11,552 bases of DNA from Planctomycetota bacterium (lineage in GTDB: Bacteria > Planctomycetota > DG-23 > SLPQ01), in assembly GCA_021160625.1 (NCBI GenBank), contig JAGHCE010000123.1, positions 1-11,552 of the forward strand. The letters run 5' to 3'. Below the pieces are notes generated by a model. The model worked only from the letters and a program-made list of their open reading frames with translations, was not told where the DNA came from and ran no database searches. Position 1 is the first letter of the stretch. Every line of letters starts with the position of its first letter. A program made the translations under genes and the position numbers. Of this stretch, positions 1 through 6,484 are shown one piece after another.

Positions 1-2
1 CG

Positions 3-1682
3 GGAAAGGCCTCCAGCCTTCTCGGCGTACTGGCCCTCGGCGTCGCCGGGGGGCTTGCCACCTCGGCGAAGTTCAACGGTGCGCTGGTCGTCGTCGCATT
101 CATCATCTACCTGGTTATTTATAACAGGGGCATCGACCGGCTGGCCAGGCCGTTTCTTATGACGGCGGTGGCGGTGGCGGTTTTCGTGGTACTGAATCCC
201 GTGATGCGCGGCGGAGGGCTCGGCTGGGCGATCGGCATCGTATGGGATATGCTCAAGCGGCGCAGGACTATCTGGGTGAGCCAGTACGAGGAGGTTACGC
301 TGACGAGGTTCCGGCTCGTGGCGCGCTTTTTTCCGTATGCGGCGTTTGTATACTCAGGGTTCGCTGCCCTGGTGGCGCTGCGCAGGAAGAAATGGGCGGT
401 GCCGCTTTTCATATGGAGTGCGACGCTTGTTCTCGGCACGCTTCTCAGCGTCAACAGGACCTACAGGCGCTACTTCCTTCCCGTCGAGATGGCCGCTTTC
501 ACGACGGCGGGCATATTTGCATGGGCGCTTCTCAAGGAGTATCTGCCCCGAGGAATGCACGGTTGGCACGTTCTTGGGGGATTACTCAAGAAAGCATCGA
601 AGCCCGCTGTTGTTGCGGTTGCAGCCGTTCTTGTAATGTTTACATTCGCCGCAGCGGTTGCTCCCTGGGGGCCGTCGCGACTGCGCTTCGGCATTTCTCC
701 GGTAAGGAAAACGCTCCTTTTCTACAGGCAGGCCGCCGCCTACTACGGTCTTGTCGAGCCGCTCGGAAGAGAGGAGACCGGCGAGTTCGTAAGACCCCAC
801 TCCACCGGCCGGAGCGTGGCGAGCGGGCACCTGCCGAAGCCTCTTTTCTCATCCGTCACGAGATGGCAACTAAGCTTCGTCGTGTTTCTCGCCGGCATCG
901 TGGTGGTGTTTCTCGCCTGCGGCGAGGTCCTGGGCAACCGGTGGCTGGGCCTTGCGGCGGTGCTTCCTTTCGTCTGGACCGAGTTTGGAGAGGGGCGCTG
1001 GAGGCTCTTTCCGGCTTCGGAATGCTACCTTTTCTTTTTCACGGCGGCTGTTCTCTACGTTTGGCTTGCGGCTTGTCGAAGTGAGGGCTCGCCCGGCTGG
1101 AGAACGACACTCCTCTTGGCCGTTTACACAGGGGGGGCTACGGCTGCCGCGCCCAGGGGGATGGTCCTGGTTGCGGCAGTGGCGGTTTACGTCTTTCTCA
1201 GTGCGCACAGGCCGGGACGGATTCTCCGGGCGGGCCTTGTCATAGCGGTTGCCGTCGCCTCCTACGCGGTGCTCGAGCCGGTCTTGTGGTACATAGGGGC
1301 GCGAGCGCCGTTGGATTTTGTCCAGGGGATGTTCGGGGGCTTGTCTTCACACTGGACGCACAAGTTCTCCGGCAGGGTCGATTTCCTGATGCCCCTGTTG
1401 GAAAACTTCCCCTACTGGCCGCTTCTGCCGCTGGCGGGCGTTGTGCTGTACCTTGTCAGGCGGGAGAGGTGGGCTCTGCCGCTGGCGCTATACGGGGGCT
1501 TTGCTGTGGCGGCGGCCATTCTTGGCGTCTCGGCGACGGCCAACAGCCGCAGCGTGGATATGGACCTGGTCCTTACGGTTGCCGCCGGGGTGCCGGCCCT
1601 TGCGCTCCTGGCGCGTCATATCGAGCTCAAGGTCCGCTTCAAGGAACTGCCGGTCGCCCCCTCGCGCGGCCGGACTCACTGA
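3..1682 (+). CDS. GT-C / GT39-like multi-spanning membrane glycosyltransferase, 5' end cut off by window
   Basis: The reading frame is open from the window edge (first full codon at 3) to TGA at 1680-1682, giving 559 visible residues. The true start lies upstream. The protein is mostly hydrophobic helices. Visible residues 16-26 hold a GGLATS-AKFNG loop and residues 61-67 hold FVVLNPV. RRYFLP occurs near 155. This pattern resembles lipid-carrier-dependent mannosyl/arabinosyl transferases of the PMT/ArnT (GT39) type, which move a sugar from a polyprenyl phosphate donor on the outer face of the inner membrane. A second copy of the same pattern appears about 360 residues later: GG-AT at 377, YAVLEPV at 421, and FPY followed 17 residues on by RRERWALPL. 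The second copy lacks the RY-LP motif and a recognisable catalytic Asp/Glu loop. The ATG at 159 is internal and is not the start. The acceptor is unknown. Membrane location is well supported, the family moderately, and the substrate not at all. Confidence 0.75.
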   Translation, partial: GKASSLLGVLALGVAGGLATSAKFNGALVVVAFIIYLVIYNRGIDRLARPFLMTAVAVAVFVVLNPVMRGGGLGWAIGIVWDMLKRRRTIWVSQYEEVTLTRFRLVARFFPYAAFVYSGFAALVALRRKKWAVPLFIWSATLVLGTLLSVNRTYRRYFLPVEMAAFTTAGIFAWALLKEYLPRGMHGWHVLGGLLKKASKPAVVAVAAVLVMFTFAAAVAPWGPSRLRFGISPVRKTLLFYRQAAAYYGLVEPLGREETGEFVRPHSTGRSVASGHLPKPLFSSVTRWQLSFVVFLAGIVVVFLACGEVLGNRWLGLAAVLPFVWTEFGEGRWRLFPASECYLFFFTAAVLYVWLAACRSEGSPGWRTTLLLAVYTGGATAAAPRGMVLVAAVAVYVFLSAHRPGRILRAGLVIAVAVASYAVLEPVLWYIGARAPLDFVQGMFGGLSSHWTHKFSGRVDFLMPLLENFPYWPLLPLAGVVLYLVRRERWALPLALYGGFAVAAAILGVSATANSRSVDMDLVLTVAAGVPALALLARHIELKVRFKELPVAPSRGRTH

Positions 1683-1683
1683 G

Positions 1684-2157
1684 ATGCCGGGTTTACTTGA
1701 CTTGGACCTTCGCGGCGGGATAATCCAAGCGGTGTCGGCTCTATATGGCGGTATCTGTCGGGTGAAGAACAAATACACAGCACTTTTCTTAGGGTGGCTC
1801 GTGCCGGGCCTCGGGCACGTCTATGCCGGCAAGCGTTGGAAGGCCGCGATCATTTTCTCCGTGATAATGGCCGCATCGCTTGTGGGGCTGGCTATGGGGC
1901 GCTTTCGCAGCGTCTACTTCGCCGCCGCCCACTACCAGTTCTACGCCGAGATCGGCAACGGCCTTTTCACCATCGTGGCCGCACTGGTTATGAAGGCGAC
2001 CGGCGCAGTGGCGATAGAGCACACCGCCCGCGGCGGGTACCTTGCCGGGACGCTTCCCATCGCGGACCTGTATCTTATGGTGGCGGGGCTGCTGAACTTC
2101 GTCGCGGCGGCCAACGCCTTTGACCTGGTCGCCGGGCACAAGGTCGACAAAGAATGA
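1684..2157 (+). CDS. DUF6677-like small membrane protein
   Basis: A 157-residue protein if translation starts at ATG 1684, 1 nt after the upstream stop. The conserved part begins at KNKYTALFLGWLVPGLGHVY and continues with a basic AGKRWKA turn. This tandem of a hydrophobic helix, a PGLGH motif and a basic loop is what I associate with the DUF6677 family common in Planctomycetes. Three to four membrane helices are visible. Start choice is uncertain: GTG 1732 or GTG 1762 would remove 16 or 26 poorly hydrophobic residues and begin just before the conserved segment, but none of the three sites has a good Shine-Dalgarno, so coupling to the preceding gene is likely. The stop overlaps the next ORF (ATGA). 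The function is unknown. The location suggests co-transcription with the glycosyltransferase, but that does not prove a shared role. Confidence 0.7.
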   Translation: MPGLLDLDLRGGIIQAVSALYGGICRVKNKYTALFLGWLVPGLGHVYAGKRWKAAIIFSVIMAASLVGLAMGRFRSVYFAAAHYQFYAEIGNGLFTIVAALVMKATGAVAIEHTARGGYLAGTLPIADLYLMVAGLLNFVAAANAFDLVAGHKVDKE

Positions 2158-2330
2158 CAAGGCTTCTGCACCTTCTGCCGATAATAATGATAATCGCGGC
2201 GGTAACCGCGGCGCTTCGCGCCGGCGAGCCTGGCGCATTTGCGAAGGAGTTTTTCAAGGCATGCGGGTCGCTGGCCGCCGGAATGGCGGGCCTGGGGGGC
2301 CTGGTCTTTCTCGCGAGCCTGGTGCTTTGA
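2154..2330 (+). CDS. 58-residue two-helix membrane protein, function unknown
   Basis: A short ORF that begins with ATG overlapping the preceding TGA (ATGA at 2154-2157), a typical translational-coupling arrangement. It ends at TGA 2328-2330. The product has one helix near residues 4-21 (LLHLLPIIMIIAAVTAAL), a short polar loop with GEPGAFAKEFFK, and a second Gly/Ala-rich helix near 39-58. It ends at the end of that helix with no tail. I recognise no family. The coupling, the hydrophobic pattern and the absence of any competing frame support a real gene. Its place behind the DUF6677-like gene suggests the two products may act together in the membrane, which is inference. Confidence 0.6.
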   Translation: MTRLLHLLPIIMIIAAVTAALRAGEPGAFAKEFFKACGSLAAGMAGLGGLVFLASLVL

Positions 2331-2343
2331 CGCGTCTGCTGCT

Positions 2344-2372
2344 TTGACACGCGTTCCAAAGTGTCGTAGACT
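2344..2372 (+). promoter_or_regulatory. Sigma70-type promoter for the MCE gene
   Basis: A perfect -35 box TTGACA (2344-2349) is separated by exactly 17 nt from TAGACT (2367-2372), which matches the -10 consensus at 4 of 6 positions. Transcription would start near 2379, about 30 nt before the MCE start codon. It would separate that gene from the membrane cluster upstream. Confidence 0.6.
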
Positions 2373-2398
2373 TCCATCAGGTCCCGGCGGGGCAGTGT

Positions 2399-2404
2399 GA
2401 GGGG
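2399..2404 (+). promoter_or_regulatory. Ribosome binding site deciding the MCE start
   Basis: GAGGGG-type Shine-Dalgarno (TGAGGGG region) ends 5 nt before ATG 2410. A GTG at 2407 in the same frame would be only 2 nt away from it, so ATG 2410 is preferred. Confidence 0.55.
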
Positions 2405-2409
2405 TTGTG

Positions 2410-3438
2410 ATGAGTGACCGGCGCTGTGACATTCAGGTAGGCCTTTTCTCTATAATCGCCGTTGTGCTCCTGGCGATGATGATACTCATCTTCGGCGGTT
2501 TCAAGGACGTGCTCGCCGAAACCTATCGCGTGACGGCACACTTCCCCAACGCCGCCGGCGCCACCGAGGGCACGCCCGTGCGCCTTCTAGGCATAGACGT
2601 GGGCAAGGTCACAAGCATAGTCTTTGACCCGGAGACCGGCGAGGTCAGGATGCTGCTCACCATCGACAAGAAGGTGGATATCCGGATGGACGCGCCGCTG
2701 GCGATAAAGCAGGAGGGCTTCATTGCCAATATCTACCTCGAATTTTCCGGCGGTATGTCCAGGGAGACACTCGCCAAGGACGGCACTGCCTCCATCGAGG
2801 GCCGCGTCGACACCTTTGCCTCCTACATCGAGCGTGCAACCACGGTGCTTTCCGATATGGGAGGAGCGATTGACAAGAAGGTCAGCGATGTCACCGACCG
2901 CCTCGCCACGCTTATTGACAACTTGAACAGCATAACCGGCGACGAGGAGTTTCGCGACAACCTCAAAGAACTTGCCGCAAACACCAGCCGGATCGCCGAG
3001 CGGCTGCAGGAGAACCTCCCAGACCTCATCGACAACCTCAACGCCGCGGCCGTAACGGCCCAGGAGGACCTGGAGAAGGGCTCACAGCTGCTCGACACGT
3101 ACCGGGACCTCGGCGAAGAGCTGAGAGAAACCGCCGGCGCCGCCCGCGAGCAGCTCGACCGCCAGGGTGCCAACCTCGACAAATTGACCGCCTCGCTGAC
3201 CGAGAGCGCCGAGGATATCTCTAAGCTCGCCGAAAGCCTCACCGAAATCACCGAAATCGTCAAGTCGGGGCAGGGCTCCGCGGGCAAGCTCTTCACCGAG
3301 ACCGACCTTTATAATTCCCTTGTCGCCTCGATAGATATGCTCGCAGATGCCGCCGAGGAGTTCAGGGACCTCGCCGAGACGATAAAGAAGCATCCCGACT
3401 GGATCGTCAAGGGGCCGCCCAAGAAGCGCAGAAAGTAG
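2410..3438 (+). CDS. MlaD/MCE-family lipid transport protein
   Basis: A 342-residue protein with one N-terminal membrane anchor (about 11-31, GLFSIIAVVLLAMMILIFGG). A single MCE domain follows at about 37-115, containing GTPVRLLGIDVGKVTSI and ending at IYLEFSGG. The remainder (about 135-330) is long, polar and helical, with many Asp/Glu/Leu heptad-like stretches (SDMGGAIDKKVSDVTDRLATLI and similar). The C-terminus is basic (KKRRK). Proteins of this build form hexameric MCE rings in the periplasm with a helical barrel or needle extension and carry phospholipids between inner and outer membranes, normally with an MlaE permease and MlaF ATPase. Neither partner gene is adjacent: the upstream genes are membrane proteins of other types and the downstream gene is lpxB on the other strand. 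It appears to have its own promoter. The family call is firm; the transport direction and cargo are unknown. Confidence 0.88.
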   Translation: MSDRRCDIQVGLFSIIAVVLLAMMILIFGGFKDVLAETYRVTAHFPNAAGATEGTPVRLLGIDVGKVTSIVFDPETGEVRMLLTIDKKVDIRMDAPLAIKQEGFIANIYLEFSGGMSRETLAKDGTASIEGRVDTFASYIERATTVLSDMGGAIDKKVSDVTDRLATLIDNLNSITGDEEFRDNLKELAANTSRIAERLQENLPDLIDNLNAAAVTAQEDLEKGSQLLDTYRDLGEELRETAGAAREQLDRQGANLDKLTASLTESAEDISKLAESLTEITEIVKSGQGSAGKLFTETDLYNSLVASIDMLADAAEEFRDLAETIKKHPDWIVKGPPKKRRK

Positions 3439-3484
3439 CCTGTCGCCGCCGTGGTGCGCCCTGTAATAGTCCGCCGGATGGCGG

Positions 3485-4651
3485 TTATCGGCTGTTGAGC
3501 GTCAATGTGGTGAGGATTTCCCCTGCGGCCCTCCGGGAGGCGCCGGGGGAGTCGATCCGTGCCGCTACCGCCGCTATCTCCTGCTTCATCTTTTCCAGGC
3601 GCTCGGCGTCGCGGATTATTTCCAGGGCCATATCGGCGATTTTCTCGGCGTGATTGCGGCAGTAGACCAGTTCCGGCACGACCCTGCGGCCCGCAATGAT
3701 GTTGACGAGGCATATGTGCGGCGTCGTCAGGAGCAATTTCTTTGTCAGCACCCCCGCCGCGCTCGTCCGGTAGAGAACCACCATCGGCACGCCGAAATGG
3801 GCCAGCTCGAGCGTGGCCGTGCCGCTCGTGGCGAGCGCGAAGTGCGACATTTTCATAATCTCATAGGTCCGGCCGACGAAAACCCGGCAGTCAAGCCCGC
3901 CTTCCCCGGCAAGCCTCTCGACAAGCCGGGCGTGCTCGTCTTTTACTACCGGGACGGCGAAAGTCGCCTCCGGGAGTTCTTCGCGAATCCGCCTCGCGGC
4001 CGCGACCTTCACCGGGAAGCCCCTCTCGATTTCTCGCGTGCGGCTGCCCGGCAACAGCGAGACGACAAGCCCCGCGCCGGCCAGCGGCCCCTCCTCGATG
4101 AAGCGCCCCTCGAGCTCCCGCGCGGCGAAGACGTCCCCCAACGGGTGGCCCACGTAAGAGACGTCAATGCCGTGGCGGCGGTAGAGCTCTTCCTCGAACG
4201 GGAATACCACCAGCGCCTTGTCTATGCGGCGTGCGATTTTCCTGATTCTCCACGGCGCCCAGGCCCATACCTGCGGGCAGATGTAGTAAAAGACCGGTAT
4301 GCCTCGGCGCTTCAAGTGCTTGGCGAAGTTGATGTTAAAGCCCGGATAGTCGACCAGTACCGCCGCGTGGGGCTTCCACGAATCGACAAAGGCAAGCGCG
4401 TCGTTGCGCACGCGGGTGACGGCTCTCACCACGCGGAAGGCGTCGACGAGCCCCATTACCGCGAATTGCCCGAGCATATTGTGGAGAAGCAGTGCCCCCG
4501 CCGTTTCAATCTTGCCTCCCCCAAGGGCGGCAAATTGTGCTCCCGGAGCCGCGTCGCGAAGGGCGCCGACGAGGTTCGCTGCGTGCAGGTCGCCCGAAGG
4601 CTCCCCGGCCGAGATGAGGATCCTGGGGCCCGGGTTTAGTGCGTCCGGCAA
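3485..4651 (-). CDS. lpxB: Lipid-A-disaccharide synthase
   Basis: A 388-residue GT19 enzyme, close to the usual family length. It joins UDP-2,3-diacylglucosamine to lipid X (2,3-diacylglucosamine 1-phosphate), releasing UDP and forming the lipid A disaccharide at the cytoplasmic face of the inner membrane. Family signatures run in order: GEPSGD (16-21), MGLVD (66-70), DYPGFN (101-106), PQVWAW (126-131), GHPLGD (168-173), LLPGSR (199-204), SGTATLE (276-282) and LVNIIAGRRVVPEL (315-328). The start is TTG (complement of CAA at 4649-4651), placed 6 nt after an AAGGAG site. No in-frame ATG near the N-terminus would keep the GEPSGD strand intact. It stands alone with no lpxA, lpxC, lpxD or lpxK nearby. 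It converges with the MCE gene (46-nt gap) and diverges from rpsB. Its presence implies a lipid A outer membrane. Confidence 0.95.
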   Translation of the reverse strand: MPDALNPGPRILISAGEPSGDLHAANLVGALRDAAPGAQFAALGGGKIETAGALLLHNMLGQFAVMGLVDAFRVVRAVTRVRNDALAFVDSWKPHAAVLVDYPGFNINFAKHLKRRGIPVFYYICPQVWAWAPWRIRKIARRIDKALVVFPFEEELYRRHGIDVSYVGHPLGDVFAARELEGRFIEEGPLAGAGLVVSLLPGSRTREIERGFPVKVAAARRIREELPEATFAVPVVKDEHARLVERLAGEGGLDCRVFVGRTYEIMKMSHFALATSGTATLELAHFGVPMVVLYRTSAAGVLTKKLLLTTPHICLVNIIAGRRVVPELVYCRNHAEKIADMALEIIRDAERLEKMKQEIAAVAARIDSPGASRRAAGEILTTLTLNSR

Positions 4652-4657
4652 CGTAGG

Positions 4658-4663
4658 CTCCTT
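4658..4663 (-). promoter_or_regulatory. Ribosome binding site of lpxB (TTG start)
   Basis: CTCCTT on the plus strand reads AAGGAG on the minus strand, with 6 nt to the TTG at 4651. This near-perfect site is the main reason to accept a TTG start. Confidence 0.65.
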
Positions 4664-4704
4664 AAGAGTGTCTGATATCCGGTGACCAGGACAGGCGATC
4701 AGAG

Positions 4705-4733
4705 AGTTTACGCCTGCGCCCGTCCGAAAGCAA
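4705..4733 (-). promoter_or_regulatory. Weak candidate promoter for lpxB
   Basis: Read on the minus strand, TTGCTT (4733-4728) and TAAACT (4710-4705) are separated by 17 nt. The match is 3/6 at -35 and 4/6 at -10. It lies 54 nt before the lpxB start in the divergent lpxB/rpsB region. No better pair was found by eye there. Confidence 0.3.
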
Positions 4734-4781
4734 GGCCGGCTTGCGAAGGCGCCGGTGCGAGGCTATTTCAGCGATAAATAC

Positions 4782-4809
4782 TTGACATCGCGGGGCCCGG
4801 TCTTAGTAT
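4782..4809 (+). promoter_or_regulatory. Sigma70-type promoter of the rpsB operon
   Basis: A perfect TTGACA (4782-4787) is followed after 16 nt by TAGTAT (4804-4809), 4 of 6 to the -10 consensus. Transcription would start near 4816, leaving a leader of about 50 nt before the TTG start of rpsB. The ATG at 4808 falls inside this -10 box, so it cannot be the start of a message from this promoter. Confidence 0.65.
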
Positions 4810-4855
4810 GTTGGGTTCTCGGACTTTGCGCCCGAGATGCTGTTTTATGCTATTT

Positions 4856-4861
4856 GGGAGG
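4856..4861 (+). promoter_or_regulatory. Ribosome binding site of rpsB (TTG start)
   Basis: GGGAGG lies 6 nt before TTG 4868. It fixes the S2 start at the residue where family similarity begins (PLIDLDNLI) and excludes the upstream ATGs at 4808 and 4847. Confidence 0.7.
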
Positions 4862-4867
4862 ATACCG

Positions 4868-5773
4868 TTGCCTTTAATCGACTTGGATAACCTGATCGGG
4901 GCCGGTGTGCACTTCGGTCACCGGGCCAGCCGCTGGAATCCGAAGATGAAGCCTTTCATCTTCGGCAAGCGGAACACCATCCACATTATCAATCTGAGGG
5001 AAACGGTCAGGGGACTAATACGGGCCCACCGGTTCCTTTCGAAAGTGGCCCGCAGAGAACAGGTGCTTTTCGTGGGTACCAAGCGGCAGGCCCGGCGTGT
5101 GGTCAAGGAAGAGGCCGGCCGCTGCGATATGCCCTACTGCAACGAGCGCTGGCTGGGCGGGACGCTCACGAATTACCGCACCATCTATTCCCGGCTGGAG
5201 AGGTTGCAGGAGCTCGAGAAACTCGAGGAATCCGGCGAGATCGACACCTATTCGAAGAAGATGATTTCGACCCTTATGCGCGAGAAGCGCAAGATACTGC
5301 GCAATCTCGAAGGCGTAAGGACGATGAAGAACCTCCCCGGGGCGATTGTAGTCGTGGATCCCAGGCGGGAGATTATCGCCGTAAGGGAAGCCAGGAAGCT
5401 CGGCATACCGGTGGTGGCGCTGCTGGATACCGACGCCGACCCGGAAGTGGTGGACATCGCGATTCCCGGTAACGACGACGCTATCCGCTCGATTCACCTG
5501 ATCCTCAAGACCCTCGCAGACGCGGTTATAGAGGCCAAGGTCGGCAAGGTCGCCAAGAAGCCAGCGAAGGTTCCCAGCGAGCCCGTCGCCGCCGAGGAGC
5601 CCGTCGAGAAACCTGCCGAGGCCGCCAAGACCACCGAGGTTCCCAAACCTGCCGAGGCCGCCGAAGCTGCCGAGGCTCCCAAGCCTGCCGAGGCCGCCGA
5701 GCCTGCCGGGAGGGTTGAGGATGTTGACCCCGGCGAGGCTGCTCCCCCTGCCGAACCGGGGGGCACCGGTTAG
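4868..5773 (+). CDS. rpsB: 30S ribosomal protein S2 with Ala/Pro/Glu-rich tail
   Basis: S2 binds the small ribosomal subunit between head and body and is needed to recruit S1. The 301-residue product begins at TTG 4868. The globular domain covers about 1-225: AGVHFGH (12-18), RWNPKMKPFIFG (22-33), IINLRETVRGL (40-50), FVGTKRQA (68-75), ERWLGGTLTNYRTI (93-106), NLPGAIVVVDPRRE (155-168) and VALLDTDADPEVVDIAIPGNDDA (183-205). Residues about 228-301 are a low-complexity tail of Lys, Pro, Ala and Glu containing a 12-residue repeat. The E. coli protein has 241 residues, so the tail adds roughly 60-70. Tails of this kind are known on S2 from several phyla and are likely disordered. It is the first gene of rpsB-tsf-pyrH-frr, with tsf 28 nt downstream. 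Confidence 0.97.
   Translation: MPLIDLDNLIGAGVHFGHRASRWNPKMKPFIFGKRNTIHIINLRETVRGLIRAHRFLSKVARREQVLFVGTKRQARRVVKEEAGRCDMPYCNERWLGGTLTNYRTIYSRLERLQELEKLEESGEIDTYSKKMISTLMREKRKILRNLEGVRTMKNLPGAIVVVDPRREIIAVREARKLGIPVVALLDTDADPEVVDIAIPGNDDAIRSIHLILKTLADAVIEAKVGKVAKKPAKVPSEPVAAEEPVEKPAEAAKTTEVPKPAEAAEAAEAPKPAEAAEPAGRVEDVDPGEAAPPAEPGGTG
5609..5710 (+). repeat. 36-bp tandem repeat encoding the S2 tail
   Basis: Two full units and one partial unit begin at 5609, 5645 and 5681, a period of exactly 36 bp (12 codons). The 15-bp core CCTGCCGAGGCCGCC is identical at 5612, 5648 and 5684. The protein unit is KPAEAA followed by a variable part ending in ExP. Being a multiple of three, copy-number change would keep the frame. 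Confidence 0.8.
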
Positions 5774-5801
5774 CCCCTTCTGCGTATGAGGAGAAGCGAT
5801 T

Positions 5802-6395
5802 ATGGTTGTTAGTGCCGCTGTGGTCAAAGAACTGCGCGAGAAGACCGGCATCGGGATGATGGACTGCAAGAGGGCGCTCGAGGAGGCCGCCGGCGACCTG
5901 GAAAAGGCCGTTGACGTACTCCGCAAGAAGGGTATGGCCGCTGCGGACAAGCGCGCCGGCAGGGCGGCCGGCGAGGGCTTCGTGGGCAGTTACATCCACT
6001 CCAACGGCAAGATCGGCGTCATCGTCGAGATCAATTGCGAGACGGATTTCGTCGCCAGGAGCGAGGAATTTCGCACGCTGGCCAGAGACATTGCAATGCA
6101 GGTCGCCGCGACCAATCCCATGGCCGTCTCTGTCGAGGACATAGGCCCGGACGTGGTCGAGAAAGAGCGCGCCATCTATGCCGAGCAGGCCAAAAACAAG
6201 CCCGCCAACATCATAGATCGAATCGTCGACGGCAAGATGAAGAAGTTCTACCAGGAAAACTGCCTCGTCGAGCAGCAGTTTGTCAAGGACGCCGACAGCA
6301 CGGTCGCTGAGCTGATAAAGGAATTTTCCGGCAAGGTGGGCGAGCGCGTAATAGTGAGGCGCTTTGCGCGTTTCGCCGTCGGCGAGACGCTCTGA
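5802..6395 (+). CDS. tsf: Elongation factor Ts
   Basis: EF-Ts is the cytoplasmic nucleotide-exchange factor that frees GDP from EF-Tu. The 197-residue product is the short bacterial form, like that of Thermus, rather than the ~283-residue E. coli type. The N-terminal UBA-like domain (about 4-43) carries LREKTGIGMMDCKRALEEA and GDLEKAVDVLRKKG. The core contains the EF-Tu-contacting TDFVARSEEF (81-90). The C-terminal part carries GKMKKFYQENCLVEQQFVKD, matching the usual GKxxKF...CLxEQxFVKD signature. The start ATG has AGGAG (5789-5793) 8 nt upstream. It lies between rpsB and pyrH in the canonical order and is presumably cotranscribed from the rpsB promoter. Confidence 0.97.
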   Translation: MVVSAAVVKELREKTGIGMMDCKRALEEAAGDLEKAVDVLRKKGMAAADKRAGRAAGEGFVGSYIHSNGKIGVIVEINCETDFVARSEEFRTLARDIAMQVAATNPMAVSVEDIGPDVVEKERAIYAEQAKNKPANIIDRIVDGKMKKFYQENCLVEQQFVKDADSTVAELIKEFSGKVGERVIVRRFARFAVGETL

Positions 6396-6484
6396 TCCGC
6401 GCCCGACGCCGGGCCGTGTGACGAGGGGCGCCATCGGCCGTTGAAGAGGTTACTCGGTTGCGAGGAGCGCCGGTGGAGAAACCC

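Noticed and set aside
3471..3484. CCGCC-GGAT-GGCGG hairpin between mlaD-like gene and lpxB as a shared terminator
   Set aside because: The stem is only 5 bp and neither side has a T tract.
3650..4639. Long plus-strand ORF opposite lpxB
   Set aside because: It is charged, Arg-rich and low-similarity, the typical shadow of a GC-rich gene; the minus strand carries unmistakable LpxB motifs.
5609..5710. Periodic 36-bp repeats as a CRISPR array
   Set aside because: The repeats lie in the rpsB reading frame, the units are directly adjacent with partly conserved codons, and there are no unique spacers.
6401..6414. GCCCG-ACGC-CGGGC hairpin between tsf and pyrH
   Set aside because: Short stem with no T tract, inside an operon that is normally cotranscribed; likely chance in GC-rich DNA.
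5526..6434. Long minus-strand ORFs opposite rpsB and tsf
   Set aside because: They mirror the S2 tail repeat (Gly/Leu- or Arg/Pro-rich) and EF-Ts codons; no family features or ribosome site.
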